Notes under the pieces: generated by a model | The model's database searches: none | What the model was told of the DNA's origin: nothing | What the model saw: the letters and a program-made list of their open reading frames with translations, nothing else | Shown: in pieces, positions 1 to 6,854 of the stretch | Position numbering within the stretch: position 1 is the stretch's first letter | Layout: every line of letters begins with the position of its first letter | Assembly: GCA_038199035.1 (NCBI GenBank) | Contig: JBBPZM010000012.1 | Location: 1 to 26,183 of the forward strand | Length of the DNA stretch: 26,183 nt | Direction of reading: 5' to 3' | From: DATAEY01 sp038199035 | Lineage (GTDB): Bacteria > Actinomycetota > Thermoleophilia > Solirubrobacterales > Solirubrobacteraceae | Translations under genes and position numbers: made by a program

Positions 1-162
1 CCGCACCCTGCAAGGGCTCTGCACTCGCATCGCGCTCAGACTGCTCGCCCTCGCCGCAGGCCTCGTTCACAACCAAGACATCGGCCAGCCAGGCCGCACC
101 TTCGCTGCCTACGGCCACTAATACGGAATCAACCATCTAGCACGTCAGCCATTACGCCGGGT
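1..162 (+). mobile_element. Right end of an IS982-family insertion sequence (partial)
   Basis: The window opens inside an insertion sequence whose transposase C-terminus is read on the plus strand. About 40 bp of non-coding DNA follows its stop. The IS boundary is not certain. A plausible right terminus is the stretch ending GCCGGGT at about 162, because its reverse complement begins ACCCGGC and IS982-type ends often begin ACC. The left end lies outside the window, so no inverted-repeat pair or target duplication can be shown. The element lies against the 3' end of a decayed antiporter gene. Confidence 0.55.
2..121 (+). CDS. IS982-family transposase, C-terminal fragment
   Basis: Only the last 39 residues are inside the window, read from position 2 to the TAA at 119-121. 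The fragment has the layout of IS982 transposase tails: an R-T-L-Q-G-L-C-T-R-I start, a short hydrophobic A-L-A-A-G-L stretch, then a 'HNQDIGQP' segment and a terminal A-Y-G-H. Known family members have a similar end (an H-N-D/Q block, then A-Y-D-H). The catalytic DDE residues lie upstream of the window, so it is not possible to say whether the transposase is intact. Identification is by family recall from a short segment and is moderately sure. Confidence 0.65.
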   Translation, partial: RTLQGLCTRIALRLLALAAGLVHNQDIGQPGRTFAAYGH

Positions 163-174
163 GCGCCCTGGGAC

Positions 175-774
175 TCAGGCGGGAACCGCGTCCGGCTCGC
201 GATCCGCGAGCGAGGGCGTCCCCGGGCCGTCGCCGGTGACCGGGTGCAGTGGCGCGTCGATCACCCCCGGCCGGCGGCCGATCTCGACGCCGGCCACGGT
301 CAGCGTGAGCTGGGCCGACTGGAGCACGCCGGCCGCGAGGCACTCCCGCGCGCTGTAGCGGACCCGGTACACGGCACGAAGAACCCGTAGCCCACCGCCT
401 CGAGCTTGAAGCGAAACACGCGCGCGCCGGGGGCCAGGAACGAGACCACCGCGCCGGCGACGAACGCGCCGAGGATGACGGCGCTGGCGTGACGCAGCCC
501 CGCCCCCAGCGCGGCGCCCGCCGAGCAGCAGCCCGAAGTCGATCTCGTAGCCGGCGAGGAACAGCAGGTAGGCGAGCCCGAACAGCGACAGGAAGTCCAG
601 CCACGGCCCGATCGTCACCCAACCGAGCACGCTGCCGCCCAGCACGACGCCCGCTCCCACCTCGCCGACGATCGCCGGCACCGGGCTGCGCGGAATCAGC
701 GCGAACAGGATCGGAACGACGAACGCCGCCGCGGCGATCACCAGCAGCGACCCGATCTGGACCTGGTCGGTCAA
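175..774 (-). pseudogene. Decayed CPA2-type cation/proton antiporter
   Basis: The N-terminal third (TTG start at 774) reads as a good Na+/H+ exchanger domain: hydrophobic helices, then P-A-I-V-G-E-V-G-A-G and 'GLAYLLFLAGYEIDFGLL'. Around 517-519 an extra G shifts the frame. The expected continuation, G-A-G-L-R-H-A-S-A-V-I-L-G-A-F-V-A-G and then 'KLEAVGYGFFVP', is found only in another frame. Near 365-375 the reading returns to the first frame at 'ARECLAAGVLQSAQLTLTVA', but the roughly 45-50 residues normally between these blocks are missing. The C-terminal helices are also absent and the tail is hydrophilic. The start overlaps the stop of the upstream gene by TTGA, so the ancestor was translationally coupled to the UPF0104-like gene. 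Loss of function is very likely. Confidence 0.8.
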
Positions 775-1817
775 GTGGCGACGCCCGCCGCCGACCCCAG
801 CTCAACCTCGGGCACCAGCTCGACCCCCGGCGCGCACGGGAAGCGTGGGGCGGGCTCGTCGTCCAGCCGGCGCCGAAGCCGGGCCAGCGCGACGCCGCCG
901 AGCAGCGCCGGGAGCCACAACAGCACGGCGCGGTAGATCAGCACCGCCGCGGTTGCGGCCATCAGCGGGACGCCGTAGACGGCGAGCGCGCCGATCAGCC
1001 CGCCGTCCACGCCCCCGATCCCGCCCGGCACCGGGATCAGTCCCCCGAGCTGGCCGATCAGGTAGGCGATCAGCAGGATGGCGACGGGCGGCGCGTCCCC
1101 GAACGCGCGAAACGCGGCCCACAGCGCCGCGATGTCGAAGGCCAGGTAGCCCACCGCGCCACCGACGAGCAGGGGGTTGCCCGAGCGCAGCAGGGTCACG
1201 GCCTCGCCGACGCCGTCGCTGCCGGCCGCCAGAGAGCGGGCGATCCGGCGGCGGAGCCGGCCGGGCGCGCGTTCCCATCGCAGCGTTCCGCGGTGACCGA
1301 GGCGCGGCACGAGCAGCGCGAGCGCAACCGCCGCCAGCGCGGCCGCGGCCGGCCCGAGGGTGAGCGGCCAGGCGAGGTCGCTGGCCACGAGCCCGGCCGC
1401 CAGCGCCAGCCCGGCGAGCGCGAGCGCGGCCACGTTGGCGGCGCTGGTGACCAGGACGAAGGCGACCGTGCGCCGCGCGATCCGCTCTACGGGCAGGCCA
1501 CCGCGCCGCAGCGCCCACGCCCCGAGCGCGAGGCCGCCGGCGCCGGCCGCTGGCAGCAGCGAGTTGGCGGCCAGCTCGGACATCCCGATCAGGTAGCTCA
1601 TCCCCCACCGCATCCGCGGGCAGAACGCGGACCGGAAGGCGGCCACGTAGGAGAGCGACGACATCAGCTGGAAGGCCACGACCGCGGCCAGCCATCCCGG
1701 CGTCCCGTGCTCGACGCGAGTGCGCACGCCGGCCAGCCCCGGCACCAGCGCGACGACCAGCCCGACCGCGACGGCGAGCGCGGCGATCTGGAGGATGCGC
1801 CTACGCACGCGGTGCAT
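771..1817 (-). CDS. UPF0104 / lysylphosphatidylglycerol synthase transmembrane-region family protein
   Basis: A polytopic inner-membrane protein of about 348 residues with seven or eight hydrophobic segments. It carries the family-like block 'LIGQLGGLIPVPGGIGGVDG' near the C-terminus, and an N-terminal R-R-R-I-L-Q-I-A-A-L start. Proteins of this family are the membrane half of LPG synthases or stand-alone glycolipid/isoprenoid-lipid flippase-like proteins; the substrate here is unknown. The start is set at the second ATG of an ATG-GAG-ATG run because GAGGAG sits 6 nt upstream. A longer form from the ATG at 2033 is open and would add a 72-residue acidic, non-membrane tail. The next gene on this strand, the decayed antiporter, starts within its stop codon. 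Confidence 0.8.
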   Translation of the reverse strand: MHRVRRRILQIAALAVAVGLVVALVPGLAGVRTRVEHGTPGWLAAVVAFQLMSSLSYVAAFRSAFCPRMRWGMSYLIGMSELAANSLLPAAGAGGLALGAWALRRGGLPVERIARRTVAFVLVTSAANVAALALAGLALAAGLVASDLAWPLTLGPAAAALAAVALALLVPRLGHRGTLRWERAPGRLRRRIARSLAAGSDGVGEAVTLLRSGNPLLVGGAVGYLAFDIAALWAAFRAFGDAPPVAILLIAYLIGQLGGLIPVPGGIGGVDGGLIGALAVYGVPLMAATAAVLIYRAVLLWLPALLGGVALARLRRRLDDEPAPRFPCAPGVELVPEVELGSAAGVAT

Positions 1818-2250
1818 CTCCATCTCCTCGGGCGGGTCGACGGCGGGGAGCTCGGGGACGACGACCACATCCGGAGATGACGTCACGTCGATCGCCGCCG
1901 TGCGAGGAGCTGACGAGGAGAGGTGGGCATCCCGGAGATGGTCCGCCGCGACCGTGGAGCCGTTACGCCACACGGCTCGCGAATCAGCGACCGCCTCGCC
2001 GTCGTCGCGGGCGTTGGGTGCTGGGTCGCGCATGTGGGCAGGGACCGCACCCGACCGGATCACAGCCCGGCGCTTCCCCGGCGAAATCGGCAATCCGGCG
2101 ATCCGCCTCGTGGCGTACCTCCGGTTTTCCGTGGCACCCGCCGCCGCGCTCGCGGTGGCGGTCCGCCCACCGTAGTGGGCCGTCCCGTCCGGACCCGGTG
2201 TTCGCGGCCCGTAAATGAAACGCACGCTCGGCGTGCTGGTCTGAAGCTTC
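1818..2250. other. Upstream region between divergent UPF0104-like and doxX genes
   Basis: No confident gene lies here. The minus strand stays open to an ATG at 2033, which may be the true start of the UPF0104-like protein. Visible details are the palindrome TGACGTCA at 1878-1885, the 9-mer CCGGAGATG twice (1871-1879 and 1932-1940), and a GGGCCG/CGGCCC inverted pair at 2177-2182 and 2205-2210. No convincing -35/-10 pair was identified. A nine-codon ATG-to-TGA mini-ORF at 2215-2244 ends just before doxX. Confidence 0.4.
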
Positions 2251-2679
2251 ATGACGCAACCGCCCTTGGACCAGACGACCTCCGACGGGGATCGCCCTGG
2301 CTCACGCAGGTCCTCCGGCTCGCGATGGGTCATCGGGGTTCGTTGGGCCACGGCGCTCGTGTTCCTCGGCTTCGGCGTTGCCAAGTTCGTCAATCACGGG
2401 CCGGAGCTCGCTTCGTTTCGCCAGTACGCCCTGCCAGCGCCTGAGGCCTTCGTCTACACGATCGGTGGGCTCGAGATCGCCGGCGGGCTGGCGCTGGCGA
2501 TCGGCGTGCTGGTCAGGCCGGCCGCGCTGGGGCTCGCGATCGACATGATCGGCGCGATCGTGGTGTCGGGCGTGGGGCGCGGGGAGCTGCTCAGCCTGAC
2601 GCTCGCGCCACTGCTGCTCGTGGCGATGATCTTCCTGCTCGTGTCGGCGCAGCGTCCGGCCCGTCCGGCGCGACGGTAG
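2251..2679 (+). CDS. DoxX family membrane protein
   Basis: A 142-residue protein with four predicted transmembrane helices. The first helix block, W-A-T-A-L-V-F-L-G-F-G-V-A-K-F, followed by a G-G-L-E-I-A-G-G-L-A-L-A-I-G block and a distal G-x-G-E-L-L region, matches the DoxX/SURF4-like fold. DoxX proteins are small inner-membrane proteins linked to quinone or thiol redox balance in several bacteria; the exact role is not known here. The first 25 residues are polar and poorly conserved in style, so a start slightly downstream is possible, although no better Shine-Dalgarno sequence was seen. It runs 5 nt ahead of the next small membrane-protein gene, so the two are probably cotranscribed. Confidence 0.8.
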   Translation: MTQPPLDQTTSDGDRPGSRRSSGSRWVIGVRWATALVFLGFGVAKFVNHGPELASFRQYALPAPEAFVYTIGGLEIAGGLALAIGVLVRPAALGLAIDMIGAIVVSGVGRGELLSLTLAPLLLVAMIFLLVSAQRPARPARR

Positions 2680-2684
2680 CGCGG

Positions 2685-2960
2685 ATGGCGGCCTGGCTGA
2701 CCGCCGCGAGCGTCGCGGTCGGGCTAGCGGACCTGCTGCTACTCATGGTGTGCTGGAGGCGCCGCAGCGTACTCGGCGGCTTTTGTGGCGCCGCTGGGAT
2801 AGCGCTCGTCGTCCTCGCGGTCGCCTCGGGGTCTGCGGATCGCCCTGCCGGGGCGCCGATCGTCATCGCGCTCGTCACGCTGGTCATGGGAACGGTGCTG
2901 CTCGTCCTCGGCGAGGCGGTCTGGCGCCTGCTCGAGGATGCGCCCGACGAAGATGCCTGA
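2685..2960 (+). CDS. Small three-helix membrane protein, function unknown
   Basis: A 91-residue hydrophobic protein that I do not recognise. It shows three membrane segments: about residues 4-22 (A-S-V-A-V-G-L-A-D-L-L-L-L-M-V), 29-47 and 58-80. The loop between helices one and two is arginine-rich (C-W-R-R-R), consistent with a cytoplasmic loop. The C-terminus is acidic (E-D-A-P-D-E-D-A). It starts 5 nt after the doxX stop and ends 29 nt before a strong hairpin, so it is probably the last gene of a two-gene operon. GC-rich third codon positions match its neighbours. Confidence 0.65.
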   Translation: MAAWLTAASVAVGLADLLLLMVCWRRRSVLGGFCGAAGIALVVLAVASGSADRPAGAPIVIALVTLVMGTVLLVLGEAVWRLLEDAPDEDA

Positions 2961-2989
2961 CGCGGCCGGGTCGGCGGCGCCTCAACAGA

Positions 2990-3024
2990 CGACGACCCCG
3001 CCCAAGGCTCGGGCGGGGTCGTCG
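2990..3024. terminator. Bidirectional hairpin terminator between convergent genes
   Basis: A perfect 14-bp stem (2990-3003 pairing with 3011-3024, core GACGACCCCGCCC) encloses the 7-nt loop AAGGCTC. It lies between the convergent ends of the small membrane protein (+, 2960) and the secreted protein (-, 3053). There is no long T-tract on either side, as is usual in high-GC actinobacteria. Confidence 0.8.
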
Positions 3025-3052
3025 GTCGTACCCGCTGGCTGGTGCGGTTGGC

Positions 3053-3595
3053 CTATCGCTGGAGCTCCACTTCCGCGATGGTCTGCTGAATGCCTGCCGC
3101 GCTGAATACGTCGACCCTGAAGTCGTAGTGGTCGTTGAGGTCGTTGCGGTTGATGTCGCTTCCCCGGAACTCACCATGGACAGTGAACTGCACCTGCTGG
3201 CCGGGCTGAAGCGTCCCGAGCGTGTAGATGCGCTGATCGCTGCGGGTCTCGAAGAGGTCCTTCGGACCCCCTGACGTGACGGAGTCGATCGTGAACTCGT
3301 TGTCGACGTTGATCTCCAACGCCGCGCCGGTCAGCGGTGCTGACGTGTCGTTGCGGACCGTCACCAGGAACTGCGTGCTCTCGCCGGGCCGCACCGAGTC
3401 GTCCTCGGTATCGACGGCCACGGTCGGCGAGCCGATGACCGAAGCGGGCGCAGGCGCCGCCGGCGGGGTGCCGGATCCCTGCGCGGACGCGGAGCCACTC
3501 GCGGCCAGGGCGACCAACGTCGCCGCTGCGAGCGTGGCAACGCCGAGCAGGATGCGCCGCTCGAGAGGCGGATGGGTGTGGGTCTCGGTGGTCAT
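3053..3595 (-). CDS. Secreted beta-sandwich (CARDB/DUF11-like) protein
   Basis: A 180-residue exported protein. The start is well fixed: AAGGAGGT lies 5 nt before the ATG at 3595. Residues 13-38 form a Sec-type signal (R-R, a hydrophobic core, then a cleavage-like A-S-A before Q-G). After a Pro/Ala linker comes one immunoglobulin-like domain with the CARDB/DUF11 pattern: a charged D-S-V-R-P-G-E-S start, 'FLVTVRNDTSAPLTGAALEI' and a late 'LQPGQQVQFTVHGEF'. Such domains usually mediate extracellular adhesion or surface-protein structure. There is no sortase motif or C-terminal membrane anchor, so it is likely released or wall-associated. It is preceded by a structured 5' leader and followed by the convergent terminator. 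The specific role is unknown. Confidence 0.8.
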   Translation of the reverse strand: MTTETHTHPPLERRILLGVATLAAATLVALAASGSASAQGSGTPPAAPAPASVIGSPTVAVDTEDDSVRPGESTQFLVTVRNDTSAPLTGAALEINVDNEFTIDSVTSGGPKDLFETRSDQRIYTLGTLQPGQQVQFTVHGEFRGSDINRNDLNDHYDFRVDVFSAAGIQQTIAEVELQR

Positions 3596-3609
3596 GTCGA
3601 CCTCCTTCC

Positions 3610-3626
3610 GACCGGGGAGTCCGGTC
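3610..3626 (-). promoter_or_regulatory. 5' leader hairpin next to the secreted-protein ribosome-binding site
   Basis: GACCGG (3610-3615) and CCGGTC (3621-3626) can pair around a 5-nt loop. In the mRNA of the secreted-protein gene the stem ends a few nucleotides upstream of the strong AAGGAGGT, so it could influence ribosome access. This is a sequence observation only. Confidence 0.35.
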
Positions 3627-3658
3627 GTCTCGGTGGCGCGCGAAGACCGTCCGCGTGC

Positions 3659-3690
3659 CGGTTTACGGGCCTGATCACGCCCGTAGACCG
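3659..3690. repeat. 12-bp inverted repeat between the GT-C-like and secreted-protein genes
   Basis: CGGTTTACGGGC (3659-3670) and GCCCGTAGACCG (3679-3690) are inverted repeats with one mismatch around the 8-nt spacer CTGATCAC, which itself contains TGATCA. The site lies between two genes read leftward, 64 nt upstream of the secreted-protein start and about 100 nt after the GT-C-like stop. It could be a terminator for the latter or an operator for the former. Confidence 0.5.
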
Positions 3691-3789
3691 TTTGGGAGCA
3701 GCGGCCGTTGCAGCCCCGATGCCCGGCGTCTCGTGCTCGTAAGGATTGGGGCCAAGCAGCGCGGCTCAGACCGCGCGGCCCTCGCCTGG

Positions 3790-5073
3790 TCACCAACGTG
3801 TCTCGAGCACGACTTCGACTATGAGCGCCTGCGCCGCCAGCGCGGGGAGCACCCAGGGGCTGCGCGATCGGGTGGTGGCTGCCGCCGCCGCGCAGGCCAG
3901 GGGCACCAGGAACTGCCAGATGCGCTCGGTCTCGGCCTTGGTGAACCCGATCAGGGCGGCGACCACGATCACCGCAATCAGAGCCACCGCGGCGTCGCGG
4001 CCCTCCGCGGCGGCGCGCAGCACGAGCCATGCCAATGGCAGCCCGAGGGCGACAAAGAAGGCGGTGGGCGACCCGAAGAGCCAGTAGAGGTAGGGACGAT
4101 CCGCCGCGATGCCCCGGCGGTAGGCGCCGTTGGCGGCGTGCAGGCTGCCGAGGAGGTCGAACCCGCTCAGCGCGTAGAGCGCCGCGTAGCCGGCGAGCAG
4201 CGCGAGGGCGCAGGCCACGGCGAGGAGGGCCGCCCGCTTCACTCCGTCCCGCCGCGCCACCACGATCGCCGCCCAGACACCCACCGAAACCAGGGCGTAG
4301 GAGAAGAACGAGGCGACGAACAGCAGCAGCGGGCCGAACGAGCGCCAGGCGCGGCGGCGCGCGATCAATCCGACGCTCGCCGCGGCCGCCATGGTGGCGA
4401 ACAGCGCGTCGGCGGACGTCGCGCCGGAGAGCAGCGCCGACGGGGCGAAGGCGTAGAACAGCGCCGCCGTGCGCGCACGCGACTCGTCGAGCAGCTCGCG
4501 CCCGAGGACGTAGACCAACGGAGCCGACAGCGCGCCCACGCCGATGGTCAGCGCCGCCATGCCACGCGGCCCGTCGATACCCAGCCAGTGCAGGGCGAGC
4601 ACCATCCCGGGCGGATGGGCGGAGGGATGGATCGGCAGCGTGGCCGAGAGCTGCGCGAAGCGATCGAGGAAGCCGCGGACGCCCAGGCGCAGCGCGGGCA
4701 GCGCAGGCAGGTACTCGTTCTGGGCTTCGTAGGCGGAGCCGAACACCGCGTACCAGGCCGCGGGTCCGTCGCGCGCCGTGTTGAGCCCGAGGCGAAGGCC
4801 CAGCGTTAGAACGAAGACCGCACCGGCAAAGGTGGACGTCGGCACCGTGAGTCGGGCCAGCCGCGGCGCGACCAGGAGTCCCACCGAGAGCGCCGCCACG
4901 GCGACGGCGAGCCACGGCGTGACGCGCGGCGTGAGGGCGACGTAGAACGGAGCGTCGTCGGCCCCGACCTGTCCGCGGAGGAGTTTGATGGCCAGGCTGG
5001 CCACCAGCGTCGCCGCTCCCACCGCCACGCCGGCCGCCGGCAACGCGCGCCGCCAGGCAGCGGGTGAGGTCAT
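3790..5073 (-). CDS. Polytopic GT-C-like glycosyltransferase (copy 1 of a duplicated pair)
   Basis: A 427-residue integral membrane protein with about ten hydrophobic segments. It carries conserved-looking blocks also found in the paralogue at 22573-23976: 'EYLPALPALRLGV', 'LPIHPSAHPPG', 'GALSAPLVYVLGR', 'GSPTAFFVALGLPLAWL' and 'IGFTKAE-ERIWQFLVPLA'. The layout (short N-terminal helix, large first external loop with acidic and His residues, many helices) resembles GT-C enzymes that use polyprenol-phosphate sugars, but I cannot place it in a named GT family with certainty. The ATG at 5073 has only a weak GAGGA-like site upstream. It is head-to-head with the propeller lipoprotein gene, with 46 nt between the starts. 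Function as a sugar transferase is an inference from topology. Confidence 0.7.
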   Translation of the reverse strand: MTSPAAWRRALPAAGVAVGAATLVASLAIKLLRGQVGADDAPFYVALTPRVTPWLAVAVAALSVGLLVAPRLARLTVPTSTFAGAVFVLTLGLRLGLNTARDGPAAWYAVFGSAYEAQNEYLPALPALRLGVRGFLDRFAQLSATLPIHPSAHPPGMVLALHWLGIDGPRGMAALTIGVGALSAPLVYVLGRELLDESRARTAALFYAFAPSALLSGATSADALFATMAAAASVGLIARRRAWRSFGPLLLFVASFFSYALVSVGVWAAIVVARRDGVKRAALLAVACALALLAGYAALYALSGFDLLGSLHAANGAYRRGIAADRPYLYWLFGSPTAFFVALGLPLAWLVLRAAAEGRDAAVALIAVIVVAALIGFTKAETERIWQFLVPLACAAAAATTRSRSPWVLPALAAQALIVEVVLETRW

Positions 5074-5119
5074 CGTCTCGTCCTCATCGAGCGTCGTCGG
5101 TCACTGGCAGGATGGACGC

Positions 5120-6121
5120 GTGGCACGTGCGCGATCTTCCCCTCTCGCGCTGATCGGCGCCCTCGCGGCGACGGCCGCGAGCGGCTGCGGCTCCGAGCGC
5201 GAGCTTCCGCCGGCCCCGGAGCCCGCCGTCTCACCGCCGGCGGCCATGCCGCCGATCGGCCGGGTCGTCCGCGTGGGCAACATGCCCGAGGGAGTCGTCG
5301 CCGACTCGAAGACCGGCCTCGTCGCGGTCGGCCTGCGCGAGCCGCCGGCTCTCGCGCTGGTCGAGGCCCGCACCGGCCGGGTGGTGCGGCGCGTGGCGCT
5401 GCCCGCCGCCCCCCGGCACCTCCAGCTCCAGCGCCCGGGAGGCCCGGTGCTCGTGCCCACCGAGGACGGCAACTCCCTGGTGCGCGTCGCGCTCCCGGGT
5501 GGGCAGACGACGGTCACGCCCGTAGGCGACCACCCCCACGACGCGACCGCGCTGGGCGACCGCATCTTCGTCGGCGACGAGCGCGGCGACACGGTGACGG
5601 TGGTCGACGGCCGGCGCGTCGTCGCGCGGCTCGCGACGCCCGCGCGCCCCGGCGGTCTGGCGCTCAGCGGGAGCCGCCTCGCCGTGGTGGCGGTGCGCCA
5701 GCGGGTGCTCGAGCTCTACGACGCCCGCCGCCTGCGCTCCGTGGCCACTACCGGGGCGGGCGTCGGCCCCACCCACGTGGTCAGCGACCGGCGCGGGATG
5801 CTCTACGTGATCGACACCGAGGGCGACGCGCTGCTCGTCTACCGGGTGCGTCCTAGGCTCGAGCTGGACTGCCGCGTGAACCTCGCCGGCGTGCCCTACG
5901 GCGTCGCGGTCGACCGCCGGCGAGATCGCCTGTGGGTCACCCTCACCGAGAAGAACCTGCTGGTCGAGCTGGTGCTGCGGCCGGGGAAGCTGCCCGCCCC
6001 GATCGGGGCCTTCCCCACGGTCCGCCAGCCGAACACGCTCGGCGTGGACCCGCGGACCGGGCGAGTGTTCGTGGCGAGCGCTACCGACGGGACGCTCGAG
6101 CTCATCACGCCCCGCGGGTGA
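5120..6121 (+). CDS. YncE-like beta-propeller lipoprotein (copy 1)
   Basis: A 333-residue protein from a GTG at 5120. Its N-terminus is a lipoprotein signal: R-A-R, a hydrophobic stretch, then A-A-S-G-C, so Cys is at about residue 20. The rest is repeats of a G-x-V-x-V-x-D/R type typical of six- or seven-bladed propellers of the YVTN/YncE group, with repeated blocks such as 'GNMPEGVVADSKTGLVAVGL', 'GPTHVVSDRRGMLYVIDTEG' and 'GVAVDRRRDRLWVTLTEKN'. Such proteins bind ligands or act as exported scaffolds; no catalytic residues are evident. The open frame extends upstream to 4985, but that part lies antisense to the GT-C-like gene and lacks a signal. It is closely similar to the protein at 21524-22540 and shares a divergent promoter region with the GT-C-like gene. 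Confidence 0.8.
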   Translation: MARARSSPLALIGALAATAASGCGSERELPPAPEPAVSPPAAMPPIGRVVRVGNMPEGVVADSKTGLVAVGLREPPALALVEARTGRVVRRVALPAAPRHLQLQRPGGPVLVPTEDGNSLVRVALPGGQTTVTPVGDHPHDATALGDRIFVGDERGDTVTVVDGRRVVARLATPARPGGLALSGSRLAVVAVRQRVLELYDARRLRSVATTGAGVGPTHVVSDRRGMLYVIDTEGDALLVYRVRPRLELDCRVNLAGVPYGVAVDRRRDRLWVTLTEKNLLVELVLRPGKLPAPIGAFPTVRQPNTLGVDPRTGRVFVASATDGTLELITPRG

Positions 6122-6152
6122 GGCCGGACGCGACGGCTCGAGCTGGCGGCGC

Positions 6153-6638
6153 TTACGCCGCGGGCCGCGGCTCGCCGCCGACCGCCGACTCGACGCCGTA
6201 CTTGGAGACGAAGTGCGTGATCGGGCCGTGGAAGTGATCGCGCGCCTGGTCCAGGAGCCCCTTCTCCAGCCAGTGCGAGCTGTCGGGCGGATGGGTCGAG
6301 AGGATCAGCTCGTCGGCGCCATGCTCGGCCAGCGCGTCGTCGATCGCCTGGATCGGATGGGCGTCGCCGATCTCGCCGTGGGCGTCCACCCCGGCGTCGC
6401 GCAGGTTCGCGACGATCGTGGCCAGGCGCTCTTGGGCTCGCGCGGTCGCGGCGTCCACGTCGGAGAGCCAGTGCTTCACCCGCTCGTTGAGCGCCGGAGC
6501 GACGATGAGCACGCGGCTGCTGCGACGGGAGGCCTGGTCGCGCACCATGTCCTTGAGCTCGGGGCACGGGCAGGTCTCGTTGGCGATGACGAGGATCGCG
6601 TGCGATCTGTCGCCAGTACCAGGTCTCTGGTCGGGCAT
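6153..6638 (-). CDS. Universal stress protein family (UspA-like)
   Basis: A 161-residue cytoplasmic protein with one alpha/beta Usp-like domain. It has a first strand (A-I-L-V-I-A-N), a central helix with 'ATARAQERLATIVANLRDAG', then the conserved-style 'GDAHPIQAIDDALAEHGADE' and a last strand L-I-L-S-T-H. The glycine-rich ATP-binding motif of UspFG-type members (G-x2-G-x9-G-S/T) is not visible; 'THPPDSSHWLEKG' stands in that place, so nucleotide binding is uncertain. The start at 6638 is supported by GGAGG 7 nt upstream; the much longer open frame upstream is a shadow of the kup gene. It is divergent from kup, and Usp proteins are often placed next to ion transporters. Confidence 0.8.
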   Translation of the reverse strand: MPDQRPGTGDRSHAILVIANETCPCPELKDMVRDQASRRSSRVLIVAPALNERVKHWLSDVDAATARAQERLATIVANLRDAGVDAHGEIGDAHPIQAIDDALAEHGADELILSTHPPDSSHWLEKGLLDQARDHFHGPITHFVSKYGVESAVGGEPRPAA

Positions 6639-6675
6639 GTCATTTCCTCCGCGATCGAGAGCGGCGTTCGGGTTC

Positions 6676-6709
6676 CTGTCCCCGCCGGCGCGCTGTCCCC
6701 GCCGGCGCG
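6676..6709. repeat. Perfect 17-bp tandem duplication in the usp-kup intergenic region
   Basis: CTGTCCCCGCCGGCGCG occurs twice head-to-tail at 6676-6692 and 6693-6709. It lies 38 nt upstream of the stress-protein start and about 145 nt upstream of the kup start, in the divergent control region. It looks like a recent duplication and could double a binding site or change promoter spacing. Confidence 0.8.
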
Positions 6710-6854
6710 CGATCGCAACGGCGTGCAGGGCCACCGTCATCACTTCGTCATAACCACGACCGACGACTCTGGGCGCAGAGCAGGCCATCGCGTCGCGCTT
6801 CCGGCCAGCCCACTCCCTGCTTGGCCGCGAGGCGCCTAGGGTTGCGCGCAGCAA

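Noticed and set aside
489..1880. Long plus-strand open frame over the UPF0104-like gene
   Set aside because: It is Arg/Gln/Pro-rich, has no domain, and lies antisense to a clear membrane-protein gene; a GC-rich shadow.
2215..2244. Nine-codon mini-ORF just upstream of doxX
   Set aside because: No ribosome site and too short to judge; could be chance, although a leader-peptide role cannot be excluded.
3053..4915. 620-codon minus-strand open frame
   Set aside because: Only its last 180 codons are a real gene with a signal peptide and strong ribosome site; the rest is an Arg-rich shadow of the GT-C-like gene.
4985..5119. Upstream extension of propeller copy 1
   Set aside because: Lies antisense to the GT-C-like gene's first codons and would bury the lipoprotein signal.
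6639..6854. Possible c-di-AMP (ydaO-type) riboswitch ahead of kup
   Set aside because: Looked for because of the family's known regulation; no conserved ydaO core motifs could be recognised by eye.
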